Position numbers and translations under genes: made by a program. This document shows, in pieces, positions 41,940 to 51,680 of a stretch of 64,000 nucleotides of DNA (its first letter is position 1; each line of letters opens with the position of its first letter). The notes below the pieces were generated by a model. The model made no database searches and was not told where the DNA came from. It worked only from the letters and a program-made list of their open reading frames with translations. The stretch comes from an uncultured bacterium. GTDB lineage: Bacteria > Desulfobacterota > Binatia > UBA1149 > CAITLU01. The DNA lies in the NCBI GenBank assembly GCA_903893315.1, contig CAITLU010000013.1, positions 91,026-155,025 on the forward strand, in the 5' to 3' direction.

Positions 41940-44576
41940 GTGCGACAAGGGAGCCACCTCACGGCCGGAGTCGCGGTTCTCGCGGCGGTCGTGTCGGCGG
42001 TTCTCGTGTCGCTCACGACGCCCGCCGTCGCGGGCCTCGCACTGGGCCTTTCTCTCCTCGAGCGCCAGTACCTGTTCGAGGACGAACTCGTTCCGGAAGT
42101 ACTTTTCAATAAAGCCCTCGGCATCTTCGAGCGCGAAGTCGATGACTTCCGCGCCTCGAAGACCGGGGAGCGGGCGTGGCTCCTGTCCACGCCGGACTGC
42201 GAACTTCGCATAGAACTGCCCCCGGACACCCCGATTCACGGACTCGAAGTCCCGCTCCGTCAGACCGGCACCTTCCTGGAAGCCTGCTCCCGAGAGTTGC
42301 CGAAGAAGATGCCTCCGCTTGAATCGTTTCTCCTGTCGGGAATCGTGTCGGGACTCGATCCCTACACCACGGTCTTCGACGAGAAGAGCGAGACCGAACA
42401 CAACATCCAGTTCCAGGGAAAGCTCGCCGGCATCGGCGCCCGCATCGGCAACCACGACGACCAGCTGGTACTCGTGACCGTGTATCCCGGCTCACCCGCC
42501 GCCAAGGCCGGGCTTAGGGACGGAGACGCCGTGCTGCGCGTCAACGACATGTCGGCCAAGAACATCCTGGTCAGTGATGCCGTCGAACGCATCCGGGGCG
42601 ACGAGGGAACTACGGTTTCGCTGACCATCCAACGCAAAGGTGAAGCGTCGCCGAGGGCGGTGATCGTCACGCGGGGCATGGTCACAATTCCTTCGGTCAC
42701 CTCCAAGATGCTGAGCGGAGAGGTGCTCTACACCGAGATCACGCACTTCAGCCAGACGACCCCTGACGACTTCCGTGCCCAGGTAGCCGCCGCCGTCGAT
42801 GAAGGCCGCGTGCATGGCGTCCTGATCGACCTGAGAAAGAACTCCGGCGGCAGCATGCTCGGGTCCTCCGCCATCGGAGATCTGTTCCTCACCAAAGGGA
42901 TACTGATCAGCACCGCGGGCCGTGGAGGTACGCCGGCCAGGGGACTTACAGCCGAAGTCCTGGCGACTTCCGACACTCCGTTCGCCAACCTGCCGGTCGT
43001 GTTCCTGACTTCACCTATGAGCGCGTCGGGATCCGAACTCCTGGCCGCCAGTCTTCGCAACAACGATCGTGCTCTCATCGTCGGCGAGCACAGCTTCGGC
43101 AAAGGTACCGTCCAGAAAACCTTCCCTCTCGACTCCCAAAGCACGCTGAAAATGACGGTAGGCCACTTCCTGCCCAATGGCCGGCCCATCCCCGGCGGTG
43201 GTCTGGCCCCTGACGTGGAGATTCTGTCCTACCGGGTCGGCGACGGACGTCTGTCGATCCCGTTCCCCGCCCACCGCTCGGATCTGCCGTTCTGGCTGCG
43301 TCTCCCAAAGTGGTCCCACGAAGGTCTGCCGAAGCCCGCGTTCTCGATCGCGTTCGCGGCGGCGATGACGAGCGAGGAAATCGCGCGCGCCGATCGCCGG
43401 GAACACGGCCTCGAGGAACCCGACAGCGACGTCGACGGCGAAGACAAGAAGGAAGAAAAGATCGACCGTCCCCTGGAGATTGCTGCCGCTCTGATACGCA
43501 ACGACGGCAATACCTCGGCGTCCGTCATGCTCGAAAACGCCCGCGAGTTCCTGACCCTTAGCGCCGAAGCAGCCGACGCCGACCTGGGCGACTTCATGCG
43601 CGAGCGCGGCATGGATTGGACACGCGGGCCGCGCCCCGAAAACCCGCCCGACTTCATGCTCGAGGTAACGCCGCATTTAAGAATGCACGCCGGTGAGGAA
43701 ACCACGGTCGAGGTGCGCGTCACCAATCGTACTTCCGCGCCGTTCTATCGTGTCCGCGGCCTGCTCCAATCCACCACCTCGGCTTTGGAGGGACATCCTG
43801 TCGCGTTCGGAAAGATAGAGCCGGGTGCCACCCGGAGTTGGAAAACAAAGGTGCGGGTGCCTCGCTCCTCGCGCACCGGCCGCGTCGAAGTCAAAGCCCT
43901 GCTTTTCGATGACGAAGGCGAGATCTCCAAGACCGAGCCGGCACGCTTCGTACTTGAAGAAGAACCGCGCCCCCGCCTCGCGTTCCGCCAGACGGTCAGC
44001 GCCGTGGCCGACACTCCCGGCCTCTGGGAGATCCGCTTTGACGTGGAAAATCGCGGCAGCGGACCGGCGGCCGAAGTGCGAGCACGCCTCGAACACCCGC
44101 TCAGCGGACAGTTCGAAATCATCGAAGGCACCGCCATCGCCAAAGACCTGGCGCCCGGCGCAACTACCACCTTCACGCTGCGCGCGCGTACCCAGGGAAG
44201 CTTCGACAAGCCGCCCATTGCCAAACTCTTCCTGGCCGATGCACCACACGCGATCTTTCTCGAAACCGAGTTCGCGCTGGCGACGACCGAGACTGCGAGC
44301 GCGTGGAAGACATCCCCGCACATCGCCGTCGAAAGCATCGAGGCGCAGGCCGACGGAAGTTACGAGATCGTCGTGCGCGCCGACGACGACAAAGCGCTGG
44401 AGCACGTCCGCGCCACGGTCGACGACGACACCGTCGCCTACGCCGAACCCGACGCAGACCGCCCCGGCTCGGTCGAGCTTCATGTGCCGTGGAAGCCCAC
44501 TGACGAAGTTAAACAACTTCGCATCGTCGCCGTCGACGACGACGGGCTGCGCGAAATCTACCTGGGAACTCTCTGA
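41940..44576 (+). CDS. PDZ/S41 C-terminal-processing-type protease with long C-terminal beta-domain extension
   Basis: 878 residues from GTG 41940, about twice the length of a typical CtpA. N-terminal signal or anchor (VAVLAAVVSAVLVSLTTPAVA). A CtpA-like helical part follows (ESFLLSGIVSGLDPYTTVFDE), then a PDZ domain near 160-245 (VYPGSPAAKAGLRDGDAVLRVN). The S41 domain spans about 250-430 with the Ser segment SPMSASGSELLA (about 360) and Lys in GEHSFGKGTVQK (about 386), so the Ser-Lys dyad is intact. Residues 560-878 are beta-rich CARDB-like domains (HAGEETTVEVRVTNRT, DVENRGSGPAAEVRARLEH). A periplasmic processing or quality-control protease is inferred, the extension perhaps binding substrates. 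Confidence 0.88.
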   Translation: MRQGSHLTAGVAVLAAVVSAVLVSLTTPAVAGLALGLSLLERQYLFEDELVPEVLFNKALGIFEREVDDFRASKTGERAWLLSTPDCELRIELPPDTPIHGLEVPLRQTGTFLEACSRELPKKMPPLESFLLSGIVSGLDPYTTVFDEKSETEHNIQFQGKLAGIGARIGNHDDQLVLVTVYPGSPAAKAGLRDGDAVLRVNDMSAKNILVSDAVERIRGDEGTTVSLTIQRKGEASPRAVIVTRGMVTIPSVTSKMLSGEVLYTEITHFSQTTPDDFRAQVAAAVDEGRVHGVLIDLRKNSGGSMLGSSAIGDLFLTKGILISTAGRGGTPARGLTAEVLATSDTPFANLPVVFLTSPMSASGSELLAASLRNNDRALIVGEHSFGKGTVQKTFPLDSQSTLKMTVGHFLPNGRPIPGGGLAPDVEILSYRVGDGRLSIPFPAHRSDLPFWLRLPKWSHEGLPKPAFSIAFAAAMTSEEIARADRREHGLEEPDSDVDGEDKKEEKIDRPLEIAAALIRNDGNTSASVMLENAREFLTLSAEAADADLGDFMRERGMDWTRGPRPENPPDFMLEVTPHLRMHAGEETTVEVRVTNRTSAPFYRVRGLLQSTTSALEGHPVAFGKIEPGATRSWKTKVRVPRSSRTGRVEVKALLFDDEGEISKTEPARFVLEEEPRPRLAFRQTVSAVADTPGLWEIRFDVENRGSGPAAEVRARLEHPLSGQFEIIEGTAIAKDLAPGATTTFTLRARTQGSFDKPPIAKLFLADAPHAIFLETEFALATTETASAWKTSPHIAVESIEAQADGSYEIVVRADDDKALEHVRATVDDDTVAYAEPDADRPGSVELHVPWKPTDEVKQLRIVAVDDDGLREIYLGTL

Positions 44577-44585
44577 GCGAAATTG

Positions 44586-44624
44586 GATACGGGGACGCTC
44601 CGCTCGGCGGAACGCCCCCGTATC
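44586..44624. terminator. Strong hairpin between convergent genes
   Basis: GATACGGGG ... CCCCGTATC, with a further CG and TCCG/CGGA pairing around a CTCGG loop. There is no T-run. It separates the S41 protease gene from the parvulin gene. Confidence 0.6.
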
Positions 44625-44648
44625 AGCAAGGCTGAGGAAAGACGCGAC

Positions 44649-45620
44649 TCAGTGCGCTGAGGGCGGAGCTTCTTCGTCGGCGCCGCCTTCGTCGGCCATT
44701 GCCTTGGCAAGTTCCTCGTCGTTGATCTTAAGACCCGCTTTGGTCTTGAGTTCGTCGAGAAACTTGGTGGTTTTCTCGCGGCGCAGATCGCTCACCATCT
44801 TCACCTTGATCTGATTCTTGACCTGTTCGAAAGGCTGCTCGGTGCCGTCTTCGTGCCCGGTTCGCACGATGACGTGCCAACCGAAGCGGGTCTGCACCGG
44901 AGGAGAAATCGCTCCGTCGAAAGTCAGACCGAAGGCCGCCTCGTCGAATTCCTTGACCATGCGACCGCGACCGAAGAGTCCCAGATCGCCTCCGCGTTTG
45001 GCGTTGGAAAGATCCTTGGAGTGCTCCGACGCCAGTGCGGCGAACTGCGACGGATCGGCCTTGACCTTGCCGTAGATCTCCTTGGCGAGTTGCTCGTTGT
45101 CGACCAGGATGTGGCTGGCCTTGACGCGCTCGGTGGAGAACTCCTGCGGATGCTCGTCGTAGTAGGCTTTGACGGCCTCGTCGGTGACCGTCGCGCCCTG
45201 TTGCTCCTCCATCACCTGCTGCACCACCAGGTGGCGCTGCAGTTCGTCAAGGCGCTTGCGGATTTCGGGATCGTTGCCGAAACCGCGCTTCTCGCCTTCG
45301 GCGTAGATGAGTTCCGAAAGGATGTCGTTCTCGATGAACTGGCGTCGGCGATCGACGCTCTCGTTGAGGCTCTTGCGGGCCCTGGCATTGAGACGCCCGG
45401 CAGATTCCCTGAAGCTGTCGAGGGTGAAATTCTTCCCGTTGTAGGTCGCGATAACCGCACTCTTGTCAGCGGACTGGGCACCGGCGTCGGGCTTCTGCGC
45501 AGCGCCCTGCCCGGCCGGCTTGCCTCCCTCGCAGGCCGCTACCAAGGTCAACGCGGCCATCATCCCCGCAAGCTGTATCAAGCGCCGTGGGCGTGCAGAA
45601 CGAAGGTTGTTTTCGAACAT
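44649..45620 (-). CDS. Parvulin-type peptidyl-prolyl isomerase lipoprotein (PrsA/SurA-like)
   Basis: 323 residues. Signal peptide with lipobox LVAAC (Cys30), then a disordered Gly/Ala/Gln stretch. The N-terminal SurA/PrsA-like helical part follows ([23 protein letters not shown]). The parvulin domain spans about 165-265: [50 protein letters not shown] and [11 protein letters not shown]. It catalyses cis/trans proline isomerisation on exported proteins while anchored by lipid. It fits the folding group of this region (VKOR-DsbA, PDZ protein, S41 protease). It lies downstream of selD on the same strand, with a hairpin in the gap. Confidence 0.92.
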   Translation of the reverse strand: MFENNLRSARPRRLIQLAGMMAALTLVAACEGGKPAGQGAAQKPDAGAQSADKSAVIATYNGKNFTLDSFRESAGRLNARARKSLNESVDRRRQFIENDILSELIYAEGEKRGFGNDPEIRKRLDELQRHLVVQQVMEEQQGATVTDEAVKAYYDEHPQEFSTERVKASHILVDNEQLAKEIYGKVKADPSQFAALASEHSKDLSNAKRGGDLGLFGRGRMVKEFDEAAFGLTFDGAISPPVQTRFGWHVIVRTGHEDGTEQPFEQVKNQIKVKMVSDLRREKTTKFLDELKTKAGLKINDEELAKAMADEGGADEEAPPSAH

Positions 45621-45641
45621 CGTGGTCTCCCTGAGAAGTAG

Positions 45642-45659
45642 TCGGGCCGCAAGGCCCGT
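45642..45659 (-). terminator. Small GC hairpin between selD and the parvulin gene
   Basis: CGGGCC-GCAA-GGCCCG, a 6-bp GC stem with a GNRA loop, extended by weak flanking pairs. It lies in the 104-bp gap after selD and may be a weak terminator or mRNA stabiliser. Confidence 0.35.
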
Positions 45660-45724
45660 AGAGCGGCGATCATGCCGCGTTCCAGCCGCCTAATCCATGT
45701 TGCAGCAAGCCCGGGATGCCGGGA

Positions 45725-46915
45725 TTACTCGACCGCAACCGTCACCGACGATCCGCGAGGCTTGGCCACCACCCTGCCGATCAGAGCCGGCCTCAGTCCT
45801 TTGGCGTGGAGAGTCTCCATGAACGCTGCGGACCGCGACGCGGGCACCGCAATCAACAGGCCGCCTGAAGTCTGAGGATCGACAACCGCTTCACTAAGCG
45901 CCGGGGCCAGTGACTTCGCAAGACGCAGACGCCGCCCGAGCCATTCGCGATTGCGGCGTGAACCGCCGGTCACATAACCATCCTCGGCCAGACGCGCGGT
46001 ACCGGGCAACAGCGGCAGTTGGGCCGCGTCAATCTCCAGACGTACAGAATCCGACGCCTCGGCCATCTCGTTGCCGTGACCGGCCAGTCCGAATCCCGTC
46101 ACGTCGGTGCAGGCCCGAGCGCCGAAACGAATCAAGAGTCCCCCGGCCACGTCGTTGAGGGTGGTCATCGACGCGATCGCGAAGGCCTCTTCATCGGCGT
46201 GGGCCACCCGTTTCTTGATCCCGGAGGCGATGATGCCGGTGCCGAGCGGTTTGGTGAGAATGATTTCGTCGCCCACCCTGGCTCCGCCGTTGCGCACGAT
46301 GCGGTCGGGGTGAACGGTGCCCGTCACTGCCAGGCCGTACTTGAGTTCGTCGTCCATCACCGAGTGACCGCCGATGATCACCGCGCCGGCGGCCTTCACA
46401 CGCTCACCCGCACCTTCGAGGATGCGCTGCAGCACCGACATCGGAAGCTTCGCCGACGGAAACGCGACGATGTTGAGAGCAAGCACCGGCTTGCCGCCCA
46501 TCGCGTAGACGTCGCTGAGAGCATTGGTGGCAGCGATCTGTCCGAACGCGTAGGGGTCATCGACCATCGGCGTGAAGAAATCGAGCGTGCTGACCAGGGC
46601 CACGCTCCTGCTCAGGCGATACACCGCCGCATCATCGGCGGTCTCGGTACCGACCAGAACGTTGGGATCGACGGGAACCGGCAGTTTGGAAAGAACGCCG
46701 CGCAGATCTCCCGGCCCCAGCTTGCAAGCGCAGCCGCCGGCGGCGACTTCGGCGGTCAGACGCACCTGCGAGACCGGCCGCGGCTTGACGGCAGCCGTGA
46801 CAGCCTTGTTTGCGGCTTTCTTCGGAGCCTTTTTCGCGGGGTTTCCGGCGACCACCTTCGGGGCTTTGTCAGCACCCGTCTTGGTCGACGGCGTCGGTGT
46901 ACGTCGCTTGGCCAT
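45725..46915 (-). CDS. selD: Selenophosphate synthetase (SelD) with basic N-terminal tail
   Basis: 396 residues from ATG 46915. The catalytic motif GGCACKLGP puts Cys62 and Lys65 at the places of E. coli Cys17 and Lys20, so this SelD is a Cys form and not itself a selenoprotein. Further AIRS-family motifs: VGTETADDAAVY, DFFTPMVDDPYAFGQIAATNALSDVYAMGG, IIGGHSVMD, TDVTGFGLAGH, VDPQTSGGLLIAV. It makes selenophosphate from selenide and ATP for Sec-tRNA synthesis. Residues 1-50 form a Lys/Ala/Pro-rich tail (AKKAPKKAANKA) absent from E. coli SelD. Last gene of selA-selB-selD, 37 bp after selB. Confidence 0.95.
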   Translation of the reverse strand: MAKRRTPTPSTKTGADKAPKVVAGNPAKKAPKKAANKAVTAAVKPRPVSQVRLTAEVAAGGCACKLGPGDLRGVLSKLPVPVDPNVLVGTETADDAAVYRLSRSVALVSTLDFFTPMVDDPYAFGQIAATNALSDVYAMGGKPVLALNIVAFPSAKLPMSVLQRILEGAGERVKAAGAVIIGGHSVMDDELKYGLAVTGTVHPDRIVRNGGARVGDEIILTKPLGTGIIASGIKKRVAHADEEAFAIASMTTLNDVAGGLLIRFGARACTDVTGFGLAGHGNEMAEASDSVRLEIDAAQLPLLPGTARLAEDGYVTGGSRRNREWLGRRLRLAKSLAPALSEAVVDPQTSGGLLIAVPASRSAAFMETLHAKGLRPALIGRVVAKPRGSSVTVAVE

Positions 46916-46952
46916 GGCGCTTCTCCTCGCTGCTCGATGTTCGCTGCTCGTG

Positions 46953-48872
46953 TCAGGCGCGGCGCAGTCGGCGCACGTCACCCACACGAATCGTCGTACC
47001 TGCGCGATCGAAGTAGTCGAGCAACGGTATACAGTACTTGCGCGAAGCGGAAATCAGGTCGCGGAACCCGGCCGCCGTAATTTCACCTTCGCGAGCGAGA
47101 AACTCGCGCAGCCTCGCCTCCACTTCATCGATCGTCCCTCGTGCGTAATACAGATCGGCCGCCACCCTGACTAGTTCACCGCGTTCGACCAGCACGCCTG
47201 CCACCGTAGTGATTTTTTTCGCGTCGACCCCGAGTCCGTCGGCAAGGTCCTTGACGACGGGAGGCATCAGCGAGGTCGCTACGATCGCGCTCATCACACG
47301 ACCCGCAAGCTCGCTGTCGGATCTTCCGAGCGAGGCCTGGTGATCCGGCAGATTTACCAGGTTGCCGCGCCTTGCCAGCCGTTTTTCGACGAACAGTCGG
47401 TCGAGCAACAAACGAAACAGCCTGGCATCGACAACCGGCACCAGAGCACCACGCAGGTGTTCGATGTCGACACCCGGCAAATTGGGATGTTGTCCGTGAT
47501 AGACCGCGACCGCGTCGAGCAGGGCATTCAGATAAGCGTCGGCACGTTCGGCGGCCATCAGCCATTCGACGGCACCGTCACTCGGCAGTGCCAGCACCCG
47601 TGTCTGCGCGACGGCTCCGTGACCAAACAAATCCGCGATACCGTCGGCGCTCAGCCCGGCGCCGAGCGCCGCTTCGAGCGGCTCGACGGCAAGCACTGAG
47701 GCAAGCGCCAGCACCGTATGCAGGCGCGTGACATCGTCACCTTCGGACAACAAGCGCAGACGCGACGAGACCTCACCGGCCGCGCGCCGGTGCCTCTCGG
47801 CCTTGGCGAGCACCACAACCCCACCACCGAGCGTGCGCTGCGCGGTCTGGTCGCGCAGCACGAACCGATCACCGCGACACAGCACCAGCGGTTCAGCCAG
47901 CGCGATCTGGGCGAATGCGCGGCTACGCGGCTCCACGCCGTCGATACCGTCAAGCCACATCAGCCGGCCCATCGTCTCGCGAGTGCCGTGATGCACGCGC
48001 ACCAGCGTGTGCGATTCGAGCGCCTTGCCCGCGCTCGGCCGAATCTCGACGTCGGCGTCAAAACGCGTGGTCGCCAGATCGGGGCCGGCCCCGGCCAGCG
48101 TGTCGCCGCGCTCGATGTCGTTCCTGCCCGGCCCCGACAGGTTCAAGGCTACGCGCTGAGCCGCCGTCGCCGTCGCGACCACAGCACCGTGGACCTGGAT
48201 TTCTCGCACCCTGGCGCTGAGTCCGCGCGGCAGAATGCGAAGCTCGTCGCCGGTGGCGACGCGTCCGGCCAACGCCGTGCCGGTCACGACCACGCCGTGA
48301 CCTTTCATCACGAACACGCGGTCGACCGGGATGCGAAGCAGACCGCGCTCCGGCTTCGGCTCAATGTCGGCGATGGTAGCGGCGATCACCGTGCGCAGTT
48401 CGTCGATTCCACCGCCGCTGAGCGCTGAAACCACCGCCACCGGCGAGTTCTCGAAAGGCGTACCCACCGCGAGGATCTCGATCTCCTCGCGGACCTCCTC
48501 CACCCGCGCGGCATCGACAGTGTCGGCCTTGGTGATTACGAAGATCGCACGCTGGACGCCGAGCAGGTGCACGATGTCGAAGTGTTCCTCGGTCTGCGGC
48601 ATCACGCCGTCGTCGGCCGCCACCACCACCAGCACCAGATCGAAGCCGTGGGCGCCAGCGAGCATCTGACGCAGGAAACGCTCGTGGCCGGGAACGTCGA
48701 CTACGCCGACACGATCGCCGCCGGGAAGATCGAGATGGGCAAATCCGAGTTCGATCGAAATGCCGCGCTCGCGCTCTTCGGGCAGACGATCAGGCTCGAT
48801 TCCCGTCAGCGCGCGCACCAGCGCCGACTTCCCGTGGTCAATGTGACCGGCCGTACCGAGGATGGCTTTCAC
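46953..48872 (-). CDS. selB: Selenocysteine-specific elongation factor SelB
   Basis: 639 residues from GTG 48872. G domain: [64 protein letters not shown]. Domains II/III follow, then about four C-terminal winged-helix domains, the last with [36 protein letters not shown], which bind the SECIS hairpin in mRNA. SelB brings Sec-tRNA to the ribosome at UGA. Upstream in-frame codons belong to sequence overlapping selA and have no SelB homology. It starts 16 bp after the selA stop. Confidence 0.95.
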   Translation of the reverse strand: MKAILGTAGHIDHGKSALVRALTGIEPDRLPEERERGISIELGFAHLDLPGGDRVGVVDVPGHERFLRQMLAGAHGFDLVLVVVAADDGVMPQTEEHFDIVHLLGVQRAIFVITKADTVDAARVEEVREEIEILAVGTPFENSPVAVVSALSGGGIDELRTVIAATIADIEPKPERGLLRIPVDRVFVMKGHGVVVTGTALAGRVATGDELRILPRGLSARVREIQVHGAVVATATAAQRVALNLSGPGRNDIERGDTLAGAGPDLATTRFDADVEIRPSAGKALESHTLVRVHHGTRETMGRLMWLDGIDGVEPRSRAFAQIALAEPLVLCRGDRFVLRDQTAQRTLGGGVVVLAKAERHRRAAGEVSSRLRLLSEGDDVTRLHTVLALASVLAVEPLEAALGAGLSADGIADLFGHGAVAQTRVLALPSDGAVEWLMAAERADAYLNALLDAVAVYHGQHPNLPGVDIEHLRGALVPVVDARLFRLLLDRLFVEKRLARRGNLVNLPDHQASLGRSDSELAGRVMSAIVATSLMPPVVKDLADGLGVDAKKITTVAGVLVERGELVRVAADLYYARGTIDEVEARLREFLAREGEITAAGFRDLISASRKYCIPLLDYFDRAGTTIRVGDVRRLRRA

Positions 48873-48888
48873 GGTGATGTCAGTGGAC

Positions 48889-50286
48889 TCAGCCGGCTGT
48901 CCCCGGCTCGCCGGGAACAAGGTCGGCAGGATCGTCGATGGTGCGCAGGTCGAGCAGGAAAACATCGCGTTCGATGCGCCCGATGACCGGCGGGTTGCCG
49001 GCACGAAAACGTGCGGCAATCGACTGGGCCGAAAACTTCGTTGATGAAACCGCGATCGCCAGCGAATCGATGGCGACCTCGGGCTGAGAGCCGCTGCCGG
49101 CCTGGGCTGCCGCACGAACGAGTTCGAGCGCGAAATCAGAGCCGAGACTGCGTGCCAGCAGCGGCAACGCGGCTTCCCCGGTGGCGCGAAGTTCCGGCAG
49201 CGGCCTCAGCAACGCACGCAGGGTCGGCACTTCGTGCTCGAAGTCGGGACTGAAACGGTAGAGCCGCAGCGTCGCCTCCAGCGCCGCCAGCGTCATCTTG
49301 TCGCAGCGCAGCGCGCGCCTCAGCGGATTCTTCTTGAGCCGCGCGATCAACTCGGACTTGCCCACCACGATTCCGCACTGCGGCCCGCCGAGAAGTTTGT
49401 CGCCGCTGCACGTGACCAGGTCCGCGCCGGCGCTGAGACGATCGGCGACCACCGGTTCGGCCGGCAGACCCCACTTCGAAAAATCCACCAGCGCGCCGGC
49501 GCCGAGGTCTTCGATCACCAGGAGGCCCGGATGCGGAACCGCCAACGCGGCAAGTTCTTCGAGTTCCACCGCCGAGCAGAAACCGACGATACGGTAGTTG
49601 CTCGCGTGAACCTTCATCAGCGCCGCGGTGTCCGGCCCGATCGCGTCGCGATAGTCGCTGGCATGAGTGCGGTTGGTGGTCCCGACCTCGCGCAGCCGCG
49701 CACCGCTCTTGGCCATGATGTCGGGGATCCGGAAAGATCCGCCGATCTCGATCAGTTCGCCGCGCGACACCACAACTTCGCGGCCCTCGGCCAGACTGTT
49801 CAGCACCAGGATCACGGCGGCCGCGTTGTTGTTGACGACGGTCGCGGCCTCGGCCCCGGTAAGGGCGCAAAGATGCGACTCGACGAGTTCGTCGCGATCG
49901 CCGCGCTCCGCGCGTGAAAGATCGTATTCGAGGTTACAGGCCCCGCCGGCGGCAGCGACAACCGCATCGATGGCGGAACCGGCCAGCGCCGCGCGACCGA
50001 GGTTGGTGTGGAGCACAACGCCGGTGGCATTGACCACCCGCCTCAGTTTCGGAGCCGAGGCCTTCGCCAGTGCAACAGCGGCCGCGGCAACCACATGATC
50101 GACGTCAAGTTCGGCCGCATCGGTAACGGCACCGCTGCGAATCTTCCGACGTAGTCCTTCGAGAACGACGCGTACCGCTTCGGTGACGGCAGCGCGCGAA
50201 AACGCCGACAGCGCCGCGGCCGCCGGGCTCGAAAGCACGCGATCGACCGAAGGAAGCCTGGGGAGCAGGAGCGCGGCCTCTGACAT
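48889..50286 (-). CDS. selA: L-seryl-tRNA(Sec) selenium transferase (SelA)
   Basis: 465 residues from ATG 50286 (50313 is an alternative). N-terminal LPRLPSVDRVLSSPA is typical. The PLP-fold catalytic part has RRVVNATGVVLHTNLGRA, AEAATVVNNNAAAVIL, VVSRGELIEIGGSFRIPDIM, EVGTTNRTH, a conserved EDLGAGALVD and the PLP lysine in TCSGDKLLGGPQCG. It converts Ser-tRNA-Sec to Sec-tRNA-Sec with selenophosphate. First gene of selA-selB-selD, divergent from the nucleotidyltransferase gene. Presence of SelA is the bacterial route, consistent with the tRNA-Sec at 22224. Confidence 0.96.
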   Translation of the reverse strand: MSEAALLLPRLPSVDRVLSSPAAAALSAFSRAAVTEAVRVVLEGLRRKIRSGAVTDAAELDVDHVVAAAAVALAKASAPKLRRVVNATGVVLHTNLGRAALAGSAIDAVVAAAGGACNLEYDLSRAERGDRDELVESHLCALTGAEAATVVNNNAAAVILVLNSLAEGREVVVSRGELIEIGGSFRIPDIMAKSGARLREVGTTNRTHASDYRDAIGPDTAALMKVHASNYRIVGFCSAVELEELAALAVPHPGLLVIEDLGAGALVDFSKWGLPAEPVVADRLSAGADLVTCSGDKLLGGPQCGIVVGKSELIARLKKNPLRRALRCDKMTLAALEATLRLYRFSPDFEHEVPTLRALLRPLPELRATGEAALPLLARSLGSDFALELVRAAAQAGSGSQPEVAIDSLAIAVSSTKFSAQSIAARFRAGNPPVIGRIERDVFLLDLRTIDDPADLVPGEPGTAG

Positions 50287-50369
50287 GGGCGGCCATCGTG
50301 CCTTGTATGTCACAGGCGCACAAGGTCGCGGGTTTGACCTTCGCGCGAGGGCTGTGGGACCATCCGCCC

Positions 50370-51680
50370 GTGCGACGCAACAACGCCCTCTCCATCGTCG
50401 AAAAGCTGCAACGCGCCGGCCACCAGGCGGTCTTCGCCGGCGGCTGCGTGCGTGATGCGCTGCTGGGCCTGGAACCTGCCGACTACGACATCGCCACCTC
50501 GGCCACGCCCAACCAGGTTGAAGCGTTGTTCGACAAGACCGTCCCGATCGGCCGTGCCTTCGGCATCGTGCTGGTCGGCGCCGGAGATCACTACTACGAA
50601 GTCGCCACCTTCCGCCACGACGACGCCTACCTTGACGGACGCAGGCCGGTGGCAGTGCGCTTCGTCGACATGGAAACCGATGCCAGGCGCCGCGACTTCA
50701 CCATCAACGCGATGTTCGAAGATCCGCTGGCCGGGGTCGTGCACGACTTCGTAGGCGGCAGAGCTGACCTGAAAACCGGGATAGTGCGGGCGGTCGGCGA
50801 CGCCGAGCAGCGTTTTGCCGAAGACCGCCTGCGGCTGCTGCGCGCAGTGCGCTTTTCGGCCCGCTTCGGCTTCCCGATCGAAGCCGCGACCTTGGCGGCG
50901 ATGCCGCCGGTGGCGGCTTCGATCACGCAGGTCTCGGCCGAGCGCATCGGCGAAGAATTGCTGCGCATGCTGACCGAGGGCGCCGCGCGCCGCGCCTTCG
51001 AGTTGCTCGACGACACCGGACTGCTGGGTCATGTGCTTCCCGAAATCGCGGCCATGAAAGGCTGCGCGCAACCGCCGGACTTCCATCCCGAAGGCGACGT
51101 CTTCGTCCACACGATGCTGTGCCTCGGGCAACTCGCCGCCGGCTGCTCCGAATCACTCGCCCTCGGCGTGCTGCTGCACGACGTCGCGAAACCGCCGTGC
51201 GCCGTCACCACTCCCGAAGGCAGAAGGACCTTCCACGGTCACACCAAACAAGGAGCGCAGATGGCCGAGCAGATCTGCCGGCGCCTGCGGCGCAGCAACG
51301 CCACCACCATGCGCGTGGCCTTCCTCGTCGATCAGCACCTGCGCCACTGCTCGGCCGCACAGATGCGCCGCGCCAACCTCACCCGCTTTCTGCGCCAGGA
51401 CGGCATCGACGAGTTGCTCGAACTGGCGCGCATCGATGCCGTGTCTTCCAACGGCGACCTCGGTCACTACGAGTTCTGCACTGACTCGCTGGCGGAGTTG
51501 CCGGTCGAGGCGTTGCGCCCGCCCCCGCTGTTGAAGGGTGAAGACCTGATGGGACTCGGACTCGAGCCGGGGCCGCGCTTCCGAACCATCCTGACCGCGG
51601 TAGAGGACGCTCAACTCGACGGCACCCTGGCTGATCGTGACGCCGCCATCGCCTTCGTTCACGAGCGTTTCCTGCAGTAG
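50370..51680 (+). CDS. CCA-adding/poly(A) polymerase-type nucleotidyltransferase with HD domain
   Basis: About 436 residues from GTG 50370; ATG 50307 and GTG 50298 are alternatives closer to selA. Class II nucleotidyltransferase head: VFAGGCVRDALLGLEPADYDIATSA (G-G-x-V-R-D, D-x-D), then DARRRDFTINAMF and EDRLRLLRAVRFSARFGF. An HD phosphohydrolase region follows (VLLHDVAKPPCA, HTKQGAQMAEQI). These enzymes add or repair the CCA 3' end of tRNA or polyadenylate RNA; the two cannot be told apart from this sequence. The encoded CCA in tRNA-Sec would favour a repair role for that tRNA. Ends in a hairpin shared with the convergent gene. Confidence 0.88.
   Translation: MRRNNALSIVEKLQRAGHQAVFAGGCVRDALLGLEPADYDIATSATPNQVEALFDKTVPIGRAFGIVLVGAGDHYYEVATFRHDDAYLDGRRPVAVRFVDMETDARRRDFTINAMFEDPLAGVVHDFVGGRADLKTGIVRAVGDAEQRFAEDRLRLLRAVRFSARFGFPIEAATLAAMPPVAASITQVSAERIGEELLRMLTEGAARRAFELLDDTGLLGHVLPEIAAMKGCAQPPDFHPEGDVFVHTMLCLGQLAAGCSESLALGVLLHDVAKPPCAVTTPEGRRTFHGHTKQGAQMAEQICRRLRRSNATTMRVAFLVDQHLRHCSAAQMRRANLTRFLRQDGIDELLELARIDAVSSNGDLGHYEFCTDSLAELPVEALRPPPLLKGEDLMGLGLEPGPRFRTILTAVEDAQLDGTLADRDAAIAFVHERFLQ

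Noticed and set aside
45725..46915. SelD as a selenoprotein
   Set aside because: The catalytic position is encoded as Cys (GGCACK), with no TGA at that site.
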